Shown here piece after piece: positions 35,945 to 44,765 of a DNA stretch of 64,000 bases. Source of the stretch: Acrocarpospora macrocephala. GTDB lineage: Bacteria > Actinomycetota > Actinomycetes > Streptosporangiales > Streptosporangiaceae. The stretch spans positions 81,010-145,009 of the forward strand of contig NZ_BLAE01000014.1 of NCBI RefSeq assembly GCF_009687865.1. The letters run 5' to 3'. The translations under genes and the position numbers were made by a program. Position 1 is the stretch's first letter; the number at the start of each line of letters is the position of its first letter. The notes below the pieces were generated by a model. That model searched no databases and had not been told where the DNA came from. It saw only the letters and a list, made by a program, of their open reading frames with translations.

Positions 35945-38420
35945 GGCGTCCCGGGCGCGAAGCCGCCTGGCCGTGCGGTATTTCGACGACCGCGTGTTGC
36001 TCACCGAGTCGGCGGCGTGGGCCTACTTCAGGCTCCCGACGGTCAGCTACGAGTTCATCACGCCCGAGGAGCGCGAGTCCCTCGCCACCAATGTGACGAT
36101 CGCGCTGGCCGCGATCCGGATGCAGGACGCCGAGGTGCACCTGCGGGTCGCGCACCGGACCTATCCGGCGGCCGAGTGGGCGATGGCGCTGAACGCGACC
36201 TCGGACGAGGGCCCGGGCTGGCGCGACTACCTGGAGGAGATGTACCGGCACGTCTGGGCGAAGGACTTCTGGTCCAAGGAGGTCTACCTGGGGGTGCGGC
36301 TGGGGTCGCGCGGCACGCAGCTCGGCAGCGGCGTGCTGGCCCAGCTGTTCGGCTTCTACCAGCGTTCGGAGAAGTCGCTCGGCCTGGAGGACGACCACGT
36401 GCCCGAGCGCGAGGTGACGAAATGGACCGAGTCGGCGGAACGGCTCGGCCGCGCGCTGGCCTCCAGCGCGCTGTACGCCAGGCACGCCACCTCGGTCGAG
36501 ATCGCCTGGCTGTTCCAGCACGCCGCGTCCGGCGCGCTCGGTGACCCGCCGCCCTCGGCCAGCCCGCGCAGGCGCTGGGGCCGGGGCGAGATCGAGGCCC
36601 TGGTCGAAGGCCAGATCCACAACGGCAGGTCACTGCTGCGGATCGAGCAGCCCGGCGGCGACTCCTACACCGCCCACCTGTCCTTCGCCCGCTTCCCCGA
36701 CCTGATGCCGTTCCCCGACGGCGAGCCGTGGATTCACTTCGGCGACCAGCTGCCGTTCCCGGTGGAGATCTCCAGCCGGATGCGGCTGATCCCGCCGGTG
36801 CGGGCCAGCAAGGACGTGGCCCGCAAGCTGGCGCACGCCCGCGACATGGACATCCACATCAGGGAGGCGGGCGCGGAGGCCCCGCTGGCGCTGGCCGAGC
36901 AGATCGACGCGGCCAGGATGCTGGAGCACGGCATCACCAAGGAACGCCTGCCGTTCGTGTACGGCTGGCACCGGATGAGTGTCTCCGCCCCCACCGAGGA
37001 GATGTGCGTGCAGCGCGTCGAGGCGGTCGTCGAGCACTACCGCGACCTGGGCATCGACGTGGTCAACTCCACCGGCGACCAGTTCTCGCTGTTCTGCGAG
37101 GCGCTGCCGGGGGAGAAGGTGCGGGTCAACGCGTACGCCCAGCGCCAGCCGCTGCGCACGATCGCGGGCGGGATGGCGCACGCGACCGTGGATCTGGGTG
37201 ACCGGGTGGACGACGGCAGTTCCGGGTGGCTCGGGCCGTACATCGGGGAGACCTTGGGCCGGGCGCGCAGCATCGTGCACTTCGACCCGCTGGTGGCGGC
37301 GACCAGGAACCGGCCGACGGCGATCGCGATCACCGGCGAGCCGGGCGGCGGCAAGACCACGCTGGCGCTGCTGATGATCTACCAGATGGCGGTGCGCGGG
37401 GTCACGGTGGCCGTGATCGACCCGAAGGGCGACGCCTCCTCGCTGGTGGAGCTGCTGCACCAGCGGGGCCGCCGGGCCAGGACGATCCCGCTGGCCTCGG
37501 CCGCGCCAGGGCTGCTGGACCCGTTCTCGTTCGGCGACGACATCGCGGCCAAGAAGACGATGGCCACCGAGACGCTGCGGCTGCTGCTGCCGCGTATGTC
37601 GGAGGAGCGCGAGTCGGCGATGATCCAGGCGGTGGCGGCGGTCTCCAACCAGCCGGATCCCTCGCTCGGCAAGGTGATCGACCACCTGGAGCAGACTGAG
37701 GACGCGGCCTCCAAGAACCTGGGCGCGGTGCTGCGCTCGATGTCGGAGATGCGCCTGGCCCGGCTGTGTTTTGACCGTTTCGGCGGCGACCAGATCGACA
37801 CCGAGGGCTGGACGACGGTGTTCACCCTCGGCGGCCTGACCCTGCCGGACGTGGCCACCACCCGCGACGACTACTCCTACGAGCAGCGGCTTTCGGTCGC
37901 GCTGCTCTACCTGGTGTCCCAGTTCGCCCGGCGGCTGATGAACGGCCTGGACCGGCGGACTCCCAAGGCGATCTTCCTGGACGAGGCGTGGGCGATCACG
38001 TCCACGCCGGAGGGCGCCAAGCTGGTGCCCGAGGTGTCCCGGATGGGGCGGTCCCGTAACACCGCGCTCGTCCTGGTCTCGCAGAACGCGGGCGACCTGC
38101 TGAACGAGCAGGTCACCAACTGCCTGTCCTCGGTGTTCGCGTTTCGCTCGACCGAGCGGGTCGAGGTCGAGCACGTGCTGGAGTTGCTGGGTGTCGATGG
38201 GTCAGAGGAGCACAAGGCGGTCTTGCGTTCCCTCGGCAACGGCGAGTGCATCTTCCGCGATCTGGACGGCCGGGCCGGCCGGATCGGCGTGGACCTGATC
38301 TCGCCGGAGCTGCTGCGCTGGCTCGATACGAATCCGACGCACGACAAACCCGGCGAGAACATGCATGATCTTCAGGGGGGATCCAGCAGGTCGGGGGTCG
38401 CGCAGGAGGTGCGGTCGTGA
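35937..38420 (+). CDS. VirB4/TcpF-family secretion ATPase
   Basis: An 827-aa cytoplasmic motor. The N-terminal half (VRYFDDRVLLTESAAWAYFR onward) is the VirB4 N-terminal domain. The C-terminal half is a FtsK/HerA-type ATPase with Walker A GEPGGGKT (467-474), VAVIDPKGDASSLVELLHQ, Walker B KAIFLDEAW (677-685), and sensor-like LVLVSQNAGDLL with the arginine finger region SVFAFRSTERVE. VirB4 powers assembly and substrate movement in type IV secretion. TTG 35937 overlaps the preceding stop, with GGGGAG seven bases before it. Key residues are intact, in contrast to the ParA-like partner upstream. Confidence 0.93.
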   Translation: MARASRARSRLAVRYFDDRVLLTESAAWAYFRLPTVSYEFITPEERESLATNVTIALAAIRMQDAEVHLRVAHRTYPAAEWAMALNATSDEGPGWRDYLEEMYRHVWAKDFWSKEVYLGVRLGSRGTQLGSGVLAQLFGFYQRSEKSLGLEDDHVPEREVTKWTESAERLGRALASSALYARHATSVEIAWLFQHAASGALGDPPPSASPRRRWGRGEIEALVEGQIHNGRSLLRIEQPGGDSYTAHLSFARFPDLMPFPDGEPWIHFGDQLPFPVEISSRMRLIPPVRASKDVARKLAHARDMDIHIREAGAEAPLALAEQIDAARMLEHGITKERLPFVYGWHRMSVSAPTEEMCVQRVEAVVEHYRDLGIDVVNSTGDQFSLFCEALPGEKVRVNAYAQRQPLRTIAGGMAHATVDLGDRVDDGSSGWLGPYIGETLGRARSIVHFDPLVAATRNRPTAIAITGEPGGGKTTLALLMIYQMAVRGVTVAVIDPKGDASSLVELLHQRGRRARTIPLASAAPGLLDPFSFGDDIAAKKTMATETLRLLLPRMSEERESAMIQAVAAVSNQPDPSLGKVIDHLEQTEDAASKNLGAVLRSMSEMRLARLCFDRFGGDQIDTEGWTTVFTLGGLTLPDVATTRDDYSYEQRLSVALLYLVSQFARRLMNGLDRRTPKAIFLDEAWAITSTPEGAKLVPEVSRMGRSRNTALVLVSQNAGDLLNEQVTNCLSSVFAFRSTERVEVEHVLELLGVDGSEEHKAVLRSLGNGECIFRDLDGRAGRIGVDLISPELLRWLDTNPTHDKPGENMHDLQGGSSRSGVAQEVRS

Positions 38421-40714
38421 GGTTTGTCCGCCGGTTAGCGCTGGTGCTGGTGGCTGTGGTCACCGTCCTCAGTCTTCCGTTGGTCTTCGCATCCAGTACG
38501 GCCAGCGCCGACGGGATCTGTGATCTGTCCTCGTCGCTGGCCCCGGAGATGGTCGGCGGCGGCGTCGACGGCCTGGTCAAACCGCCCCCACCGGACACCG
38601 GTGACACCGGCGCCGCGGCGGGCGCGGGCGTCGGCGCGGGCACCCCGGTCGAGGTCGCCCCGGACCAGCAGCTCACCAACTACGCCAGGTACGGCATGGC
38701 CGGCCAGTTCTGGCACACCTACGGCCTCGGCTGCTCGGACGTGGCCGCGGTGCTCGGCAACGCCTGGGCCAACACGATCTTCTCCTGGGCCAAGGCGGTC
38801 GACCGGCTCACCATCACCACCTACGAGGCGGCGGCCACCGAGGGCCCGCTACTGCCGATCAAGAACGTGGTCGACGACATGGTCGTCAACCTGGCCGACG
38901 CGATGTACTGGCCGTTCCTGCGGCCGATCGTGATCATCGCGGCGATCTGGCTGGCCTGGTACGGCCTGCTCCGCAAACGCGCCACCACCACCTACGAGGG
39001 TGTCATCTGGATGGTCCTGGCGGTCACCGTGGCCACCTGGTTCTTCAGCCGCCCCCAGGACCTGACCGGCGTCGGCAAGACCATCACCGACAAGACCAGC
39101 GAGATCGTCAACTCGGCCTTCTCCGGCCTGCCCGGCGCGGGCGGCGCGTCCTGCCTGCCGGCGCAGGGCGCCGAGGGCACCCGCGCCGCCAACGGCGGCT
39201 ATGGCCAGCCCGGCACCCCCGGCGTGGCGCAGAACGCCGACGCGCTCTGGTCGACGCTGGTCTGCAAGCCGTGGCTGATGGGCGAGTTCGGCACGGCCGA
39301 CCCGAACGCCCCGATCGTGGCCACCTTCGGGCCGAAGGTGCTGGAGATCCAGGCCATCGACCAAGCTGAGCAGCAAGCCCGCCAGGCGCCCGCCGGCGAC
39401 GCCCACCAGCAACGTTTCGAGGAGGAGGTCGCCAAGCCCCTGGAGGCCACTCCGCAGTTCTTCCTGTTCCAGGGCAAGGACTGGACGAGCCGCCTGAGCG
39501 TGGCGATCGGGGCGTTCATCGCGGCGATGGTGGCCGGGGTGCTGATCTTCCTGGTCTCGGTCTCGCTGCTGGTCCTCAAGATCGGCTTCCTGCTGCTGCT
39601 GATCCTCGGTCCGGTGTTCCTGCTGATCGGCGTGCATCCAGGGGCCGGGCGGATCATCGCGATGCGCTGGGTGGAGATGCTGGTCGGCACGCTGCTCAGG
39701 CAGGCGGTGCTGGCCCTCGTGCTGGGCGTCCTGGTGTACGGCTACGCGCTGATCATCTCGACGCCGCTGCCGTGGGGCATGCAGATCATGTTCATGGCGT
39801 TGCTGACGCTGGCCGTGTTCTTCTACCGGCGGCCGTTCCAGCATCTGTTCTCCACCATGGGCGGCCACAACCTCACCACCCGGATGCTGGGCGAGGCGGC
39901 GAGTTCGCCGATCCTGCAGCGCTCCAGCGTGGTGCTGCCGCCGGTGGCCTCGGCCAGGATCGGCCGCTGGGGGCTGCGCAAGGCGGAGCCCGTCATCGGG
40001 GCCGCGTCCATGGCGGCGGGGGCCGGGGCGGGAGCGGCCGCAGCCACGACGGTGGCCCAGGGCAAGGTACGCGGCGAGGATCAGGCCGCCGGGGCCACCG
40101 GAGTCCGGGCGACCGGGCAGCCCGCGCCGCTGGAGACCGACGCGCGCAAGAAGGCCGGCGGCGTGCCCGCGCCACGGCCGGGCTCGGCGCCGCCGCTCAA
40201 CCTCCGGCCACCCGCGGGCGCCCGTCCTGGGGCCACCGGTCCGCGACGTCCGGGTGGACCGGTTCCGTCCAGCAGCGGGAGTGTGCCGAGTTCGGGTGGT
40301 TCCTCCTCCTCTTCCGGAGGGTGGTTCGGCGGCCGTTCCGGCGGCTGGGCCTCGCGCCCGTCCTCCGCGTCCCGTGGTGGTTCATCGCGCGGCTCGTCCG
40401 GGTTGTTCGGTGGTGGCTCGTCCGGTGGCCGCAGTTCGTCCGGCGGTGGGTTCTTCGGTGGTGGCGGGAGCCTGTTCGGTGGCGGGCGGCGTTCGGGGCG
40501 GTCGGAGAGTCCGCGTGCGGAGCGGCGGTCGGAACCGCCACGGCCGCCGCGCGCTGAGACGCCCCGGTCGTCGCAGCCGCCCCGTGCCGAGTCGCCCCGG
40601 CAGCCACGTTCCGAAGCGCCGCCGCTGTGGCTGCCCAGCAGCAGAGCCAAGAGCGCGCGCGGCGGCGACAACGCACCGTTCTGGTTGAGGCCCCCCGACC
40701 GCGACAAGGACTGA
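38417..40714 (+). CDS. VirB6/TcpH-like polytopic channel protein with Ser/Gly-rich tail
   Basis: A 765-aa membrane protein. Signal-type N-terminus (LALVLVAVVTVLSLPLVFAS), then an extracellular stretch, then TM helices at PFLRPIVIIAAIWLAWYGLL, YEGVIWMVLAVTVATWFF, IAAMVAGVLIFLVSVSLLVL, GFLLLLILGPVFLLIGV, LLRQAVLALVLGVLVYGYAL and IMFMALLTLAVFFY. The last 230 residues are cytoplasmic low-complexity: Ala/Gly, then SSGGSSSSSGGWFGG-like runs, then Arg/Pro/Ser (PRAETPRSSQPPRAESPRQP). This fits TcpH/TrbL/VirB6, the membrane pore component. GTG 38417 overlaps the virB4-like stop (GTGA) with AGGAGGTG six bases upstream, a very strong ribosome site. Confidence 0.87.
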   Translation: MRFVRRLALVLVAVVTVLSLPLVFASSTASADGICDLSSSLAPEMVGGGVDGLVKPPPPDTGDTGAAAGAGVGAGTPVEVAPDQQLTNYARYGMAGQFWHTYGLGCSDVAAVLGNAWANTIFSWAKAVDRLTITTYEAAATEGPLLPIKNVVDDMVVNLADAMYWPFLRPIVIIAAIWLAWYGLLRKRATTTYEGVIWMVLAVTVATWFFSRPQDLTGVGKTITDKTSEIVNSAFSGLPGAGGASCLPAQGAEGTRAANGGYGQPGTPGVAQNADALWSTLVCKPWLMGEFGTADPNAPIVATFGPKVLEIQAIDQAEQQARQAPAGDAHQQRFEEEVAKPLEATPQFFLFQGKDWTSRLSVAIGAFIAAMVAGVLIFLVSVSLLVLKIGFLLLLILGPVFLLIGVHPGAGRIIAMRWVEMLVGTLLRQAVLALVLGVLVYGYALIISTPLPWGMQIMFMALLTLAVFFYRRPFQHLFSTMGGHNLTTRMLGEAASSPILQRSSVVLPPVASARIGRWGLRKAEPVIGAASMAAGAGAGAAAATTVAQGKVRGEDQAAGATGVRATGQPAPLETDARKKAGGVPAPRPGSAPPLNLRPPAGARPGATGPRRPGGPVPSSSGSVPSSGGSSSSSGGWFGGRSGGWASRPSSASRGGSSRGSSGLFGGGSSGGRSSSGGGFFGGGGSLFGGGRRSGRSESPRAERRSEPPRPPRAETPRSSQPPRAESPRQPRSEAPPLWLPSSRAKSARGGDNAPFWLRPPDRDKD

Positions 40715-40716
40715 TC

Positions 40717-41352
40717 ATGGAGGGAACCGACGGCCGGAGGAGACTCGTCTTCGTGGCCGTGGTGGTCGTGCTCGCCGCCCTCGGCATCTATCTCACGATG
40801 CTGGGCGGTGGGGATGGCCAGAACGACCCGGAGGCGGCCCCCACCGGCCGCAACGCTCCTTCGGGCACCGTGGCGCCCGTGTTGCCGAGCCAGGTGGCGA
40901 GCACGCCCTCGGGCGAGTTCGATGTCTACAACTACCTGCCGCTCAGCCGGGACGAGCTGGCCGCCGCCGCCGATCTGGCTCGGCGGTTCGTCGGCGCATA
41001 CGGCACATACACGCATGCGGATCCGGTAGCCCGGGTGGATCGGGTGCGCAGATTCGCGACTGTGGAGTTCGGTGAGGAGCTGACCAGGAGCCTGACCGCG
41101 CCCGCGCTGACCGAGCACGACGCCGCCGAGCAGATCGTCTCGGACGGCTCGGCCAAGGTGACCTTGATCAGGGACATGAGCGTGGGGTCGGTGGTCTTCG
41201 TGGTCGACTCCATTCAGCACATCACCAGCACCGCGGGGGAGCGTGATCAGACCGACTCCTACGCGGTGACGGTCATGAAGCTGGGTGTGGACTGGCGGGT
41301 GTACGACATGCAGCCCGCCGACGCCGGGCAGGACGGGGACACCACCCCGTGA
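40717..41352 (+). CDS. Bitopic VirB8/TcpC-like accessory protein of the secretion operon
   Basis: A 211-aa protein: short basic cytoplasmic start (MEGTDGRRR), one TM helix (LVFVAVVVVLAALGIYLTML), and an extracellular domain (DELAAAADLARRFVGAYGTY, RFATVEFGEELTRSL, VGSVVFVVDSIQHITSTAGE, YAVTVMKLGVDWRVYDM). This has an NTF2-like pattern akin to the TcpC domains. ATG 40717 is two bases after the previous stop, with AAGGA six bases ahead. Its end overlaps the next gene. It is likely a structural partner of the channel; the exact counterpart is unclear. Confidence 0.78.
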   Translation: MEGTDGRRRLVFVAVVVVLAALGIYLTMLGGGDGQNDPEAAPTGRNAPSGTVAPVLPSQVASTPSGEFDVYNYLPLSRDELAAAADLARRFVGAYGTYTHADPVARVDRVRRFATVEFGEELTRSLTAPALTEHDAAEQIVSDGSAKVTLIRDMSVGSVVFVVDSIQHITSTAGERDQTDSYAVTVMKLGVDWRVYDMQPADAGQDGDTTP

Positions 41353-42500
41353 CGAAGAGCCGGCTCTCGTGGAAATGGGTGGCCGGGCTCCTCGCCGTGG
41401 CCCTCCCGCTGACCCTGTTCGGGTCGATCGTGCTGATGACGCCGTTACCGGGCGGGTTGTTCGGTGGCGGGGGCGCGGAGTGTGAGGTCGATACGGGCGA
41501 CCTGTCCGAGACCGCGAAAGAGGACATTCCGCCGGAGTATCTGGCTTTGTACAAGAAGCACGGTGCCGCCATCGGGGTGCAGTGGAATGTGCTGGCGGCG
41601 GTTGGCAAGCGGGAGACCGACCACGGGCGCTCCGATCTCCCGGGGGTCAAGTCGGGCACCAACGAGGCGGGTGCGGCTGGGCCGATGCAGTTCCTGATCA
41701 GTACCTGGGGGGGCAAGGCGCGGATCGAGATCCCGTCGGAGTTCAATGGCTACGCCTCCGACGGTGATGAGGACGGCATCGCGGACGTGTACAACCCGGC
41801 GGACGCCATCCTGGGGGCGGCCAAGATGCTCAAACGTAACGGCGCGCCCGACGACCTGCGCAAAGCCATCTTCGTCTACAACCGGGCGACCTGGTATGTG
41901 GATCAGGTGCTGGAGATCGCCGCCCGGTACGCGGCCAGCGGTGAGGTCGGCGTTCCTCCGGAGAACAATCCCGACTGCGATTTCACGGTGCAGGCGCCGA
42001 GCGCGGTCGTGGCCAAGATCCTTGAATATGCGCTGGCGCAGCGGGGCAAGCCCTATCGGTGGGGGGGAACCGGGCCGGACGCGTACGACTGTTCGGGGAT
42101 CATCTACATGGCCTACCGGAACGCGGGGTTGTCGATTCCGCGGACGACGTTCGGGCAGTGGCCGTTCGGGGAGAAGGTCGACGCGGGGGAGGAGCAGGCG
42201 GGGGACCTGGTGTTCTTCAACGCGGGGCCGGGGACGTCTGTCACCAATCCGGGGCATGTCGGGATGATTGTTTCGCCGGGGAAGATGATCGAGGCGCGGT
42301 GTACGTTGTGCGGGCCCATCAAGATCACGACGTATAAGGATCGGATCGGGATCGTGGGATATACCCGGCCGTTGCAGAATCCGGATGTGCTGGAGCAGCT
42401 GAAACGGCTGCCGCTGGCGGTGGGGGCGCCCAGCCTTGGCGCGATGGGATCGCTGGGCGGTCGCGGCGGTGAGTCGGCTGGTCGGCGGGGTTCTGGTTAG
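41349..42500 (+). CDS. Bifunctional cell-wall hydrolase: SLT transglycosylase plus NlpC/P60 (VirB1/TcpG-like)
   Basis: A 383-aa exported, membrane-anchored hydrolase. An N-terminal TM/signal anchor (WVAGLLAVALPLTLFGSIVL) is followed by an SLT domain about 60-200 with Glu89 (GKRETDHG), AGPMQFLISTW and VYNRATWYVDQVL. The NlpC/P60 peptidase lies at about 215-360 with Cys248 (YDCSGIIYMAYRNAG) and His303 (NPGHVGMIV). This SLT-NlpC architecture is that of CwlT/Orf14 and TcpG-type enzymes, which open peptidoglycan for transfer machines. GTG 41349 overlaps the preceding stop (GTGA). Last clear gene of the secretion operon. Confidence 0.92.
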   Translation: MTKSRLSWKWVAGLLAVALPLTLFGSIVLMTPLPGGLFGGGGAECEVDTGDLSETAKEDIPPEYLALYKKHGAAIGVQWNVLAAVGKRETDHGRSDLPGVKSGTNEAGAAGPMQFLISTWGGKARIEIPSEFNGYASDGDEDGIADVYNPADAILGAAKMLKRNGAPDDLRKAIFVYNRATWYVDQVLEIAARYAASGEVGVPPENNPDCDFTVQAPSAVVAKILEYALAQRGKPYRWGGTGPDAYDCSGIIYMAYRNAGLSIPRTTFGQWPFGEKVDAGEEQAGDLVFFNAGPGTSVTNPGHVGMIVSPGKMIEARCTLCGPIKITTYKDRIGIVGYTRPLQNPDVLEQLKRLPLAVGAPSLGAMGSLGGRGGESAGRRGSG

Positions 42501-42577
42501 GAGTTTGTTGGTTGGTAAACGTGAGTCAACCGCGTTGGTCCGGTGTGGGGGAGCGTTCCAGCGTACCCTAGGCAGGC

Positions 42578-42985
42578 ATGGAGAAGATCGTTGTCGGCGC
42601 TGCGATTGTCGAGGGTGGGCGGCTGCTGGCCGCTCAGCGGGCCGAGCCGCCGGAGCTCATGGGTGGGTGGGAGCTTCCGGGGGGGAAGGTCGATCCGGGG
42701 GAGAGTGAGCATGACGCCCTGGTGCGGGAGTGTGATGAGGAGCTCGGGGTAAAGATCAGTATTGGTCGGCGGGTGGGTGGGGACTGGCCGCTGAGCGGGG
42801 GATACGTGTTGCGTGTCTGGCTGGCCACGCTGGCGGCGGGGACGCCGGTGGCGCGGGAGCATCTGGCGTTGCGGTGGCTGGCGCCGGCGGAGTTCTCTTC
42901 GGTGGCGTGGTTGCCTGCTGATCTTCCGATCGTGGGGGCGGTCCAAGATCTGCTCAAGGAAGGATTGAGCTCGGACCTGGTGTGA
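42578..42985 (+). CDS. Nudix hydrolase, MutT-like
   Basis: A 135-aa pyrophosphohydrolase with a complete Nudix box at residues 36-58 (G36, E42, R50-E51, E54-E55, G57). It opens [20 protein letters not shown] and has [14 protein letters not shown], the pattern of MutT-type (8-oxo-dGTP or CTP) pyrophosphatases. TACCCT at 42564-42569 lies eight bases before the ATG, suggesting its own leaderless promoter despite standing 77 bp after the secretion operon. A direct role in secretion is not implied. Confidence 0.9.
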   Translation: MEKIVVGAAIVEGGRLLAAQRAEPPELMGGWELPGGKVDPGESEHDALVRECDEELGVKISIGRRVGGDWPLSGGYVLRVWLATLAAGTPVAREHLALRWLAPAEFSSVAWLPADLPIVGAVQDLLKEGLSSDLV

Positions 42986-43021
42986 CATAACGCTTACGAA
43001 GCGTGCATCGGGGGAGTTCGG

Positions 43022-44665
43022 GTGGCGAATTGGTGGCGGCGGGGATATGTCGTGTCGGTTGTGGGGGCTGGGGCCGTCATTCTCGGCGGCACCGCGACGG
43101 CCGCAATCGATAACCAGCCGATGACAGATCCTGCCGCGGTTCCGCTGCCGCCCCCGTTGCCCCTGCCTCCACCACCTCCACTCCCGCTGCCCCCGCTGGC
43201 TCCTCTGCCGCCTGGGTCGCCGCTTCTGCCGCTGCCTTCGTCCGGCCTGCCTGCCTGCGTGCCGCCGCCCATCACGGGTGTCACCATTCCGAGCATTCCA
43301 GTCATCCCGACGCCCGCCCCCTGGGTTCCGATGCCTAACGTTCCGATCCCTTCCGCTTCGGTTCTTCCCTGGCCAGTCCCACCATCCCCAGACCTCACCT
43401 GTACGCCTTCGCCCGCCACCGGGCCGTTCTTCGCACCGGCTACCGAGCCCTTGGCGACCCCTTCGAGAGGCTTGCCCAGCGGTCCGACGCCGACGCCGCC
43501 GATGCCCTCACCGTCTCCAGGGATCAGTGCTGGGCCGGGTGTCGAACCGTTCGCGCCCGTGCGGCGCCGCGAGGACTCCGAGTGGGAGAGATGGGACAGA
43601 GCCTGGCTGCTCGAAGATCGGCGTTTGAGGGCTGAATCGCGTGTGTTCGAACAGCACGAGAGGTCTGATTGGGGGAGGCAGCCTGATCAGTTGATGGCCG
43701 ATTCCGCGAGTCCGTCGGGTCAGGGGGTTGTCCCACCCACCCTCCCTTCGTTTTCCCGCGGGCTCCGCCCGCCCCCGCCATCCCGTGGCTTCGCCACCGA
43801 GCCCCGGAGCGGCCCAGGTTCGCCGAGCAGTTCAGGGACGTCGAACTCAGGGACGTCGAACTCAGGGACGTCGGGCGGTTCAGGGACGTTGAGCTCGGGG
43901 GCGTCGGGCGGTTCAGGGGCGTCGAGCTCGGGGGCGTCGGGCGGTTCAGGGGCGTTGAGTTCGGGGGCGTCGGGCGGTTCAGGGGCGTTGAGTTCGGGGG
44001 CGTTGAGTTCGGGGACGTCGAGTTCGGGGACGTCGGGCGGTTCAGGGACGTTGAGCTCGGAGGCGTCGAGTTCAAGGGCGTCGAGCTCTGGAAAGTCGGG
44101 CAGTTCAGGGACGTCGAGCTCAGGGGCTTCGAGCTCGGGGACGTCGGGTGGTTCAGGGGCGTCGGGTGGCCAGGAGGCGCTGGTTGCTGGGCGGGATGCG
44201 CGGGCTGGGTCTGAGGTCGGGCGAGTGCCTCAGGTGCAAGTTGGGTCGGGGGCGTCGCAGGGTGGTTCGCCTAGTTTGGGGGTGCCGCCCGTTGTTGGTT
44301 CTGGTGCTGTGCAGAGTCCTTTGGGTGGGGGGAGTGTGTCGGGTTCGTCGGAGCTGGGTGGGGTGGCGGGGGTGCCTTCGGTGATTGTTCCCTCGCTGCC
44401 TGTGGTGACGCCGGAGATGGGGTCTGTTCCGTTCTCGCCTGGGTTGTTTGGGTCTGCTGGTGTTCCGCTTATCGCGCCTACGCCGGGGGCTTCGCCGCTG
44501 CTCAACCCGCCTTACCTGGGGAAGCACGTGTCTGCCCAGGCGCAGGATCGGCTTGATTCGATCAAGGGGTTGCCGGGTGTCGCGGCGGCGGTGGCGGGGT
44601 TGGTTGCGGTCTTGGGGTTGCAGATGCGGTTGGGCCGGAAACGTAGGGAGATTGAGGCCGAATAA
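43022..44665 (+). CDS. Exported low-complexity Pro- and Ser/Gly-repeat protein with C-terminal membrane anchor
   Basis: A 547-aa protein. Signal peptide VVSVVGAGAVILGGTATAAI is followed by a Pro-rich stretch (residues 38-85, PLPPPLPLPPPPPLPLPP-like), a Pro/Thr/Ser segment, and a short charged helix (EDSEWERWDRAWLLEDRRL). About 120 residues of Ser/Gly/Ala/Thr repeats (SSGASGGSGA-like) follow, then Gly/Val/Pro sequence. The C-terminal TM helix GVAAAVAGLVAVLGLQMRL is followed by GRKRREIEAE. It has no LPXTG motif, so anchoring is by the helix. GTG 43022 has GGGGGAG about six bases ahead. It looks like a surface stalk; its link to the secretion operon is by position only. Confidence 0.72.
   Translation: MANWWRRGYVVSVVGAGAVILGGTATAAIDNQPMTDPAAVPLPPPLPLPPPPPLPLPPLAPLPPGSPLLPLPSSGLPACVPPPITGVTIPSIPVIPTPAPWVPMPNVPIPSASVLPWPVPPSPDLTCTPSPATGPFFAPATEPLATPSRGLPSGPTPTPPMPSPSPGISAGPGVEPFAPVRRREDSEWERWDRAWLLEDRRLRAESRVFEQHERSDWGRQPDQLMADSASPSGQGVVPPTLPSFSRGLRPPPPSRGFATEPRSGPGSPSSSGTSNSGTSNSGTSGGSGTLSSGASGGSGASSSGASGGSGALSSGASGGSGALSSGALSSGTSSSGTSGGSGTLSSEASSSRASSSGKSGSSGTSSSGASSSGTSGGSGASGGQEALVAGRDARAGSEVGRVPQVQVGSGASQGGSPSLGVPPVVGSGAVQSPLGGGSVSGSSELGGVAGVPSVIVPSLPVVTPEMGSVPFSPGLFGSAGVPLIAPTPGASPLLNPPYLGKHVSAQAQDRLDSIKGLPGVAAAVAGLVAVLGLQMRLGRKRREIEAE
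43815..44165 (+). repeat. 15-bp-based tandem repeat array inside the Ser/Gly protein gene
   Basis: Units of the form TCAGGGACGTCGAAC or TCGGGGGCGTCGAGC recur with 15-bp and related periods, encoding SGTSS, SGASS and GGSGA pentads. The high identity of neighbouring units suggests expansion or contraction by slippage or recombination. It is not a CRISPR array: units are translated in one open frame and lack spacers. Confidence 0.7.
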
Positions 44666-44765
44666 GACTCGCTGGGTCGAAACATGTTTTGCCACTCCTT
44701 TGCCGGACTAGTATTTCCCTGACCTAGTAAGTCGGGCAGAGACGGCGAAAACGGCGGAGGATGCG

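Noticed and set aside
32520..42500. Integrative conjugative element
   Set aside because: No integrase, relaxase, coupling protein, tRNA or att duplication is visible, and flanking genes are ordinary chromosome; kept as a chromosomal T4SS instead.
43524..44075. Asn/Thr/Pro/Ser-rich frame antisense to the Ser/Gly repeats
   Set aside because: A direct consequence of translating the repeat DNA on the other strand; no start signal.
43815..44165. CRISPR-like array
   Set aside because: Units are contiguous, unequal and translated in a single open frame, with no unique spacers and no cas genes.
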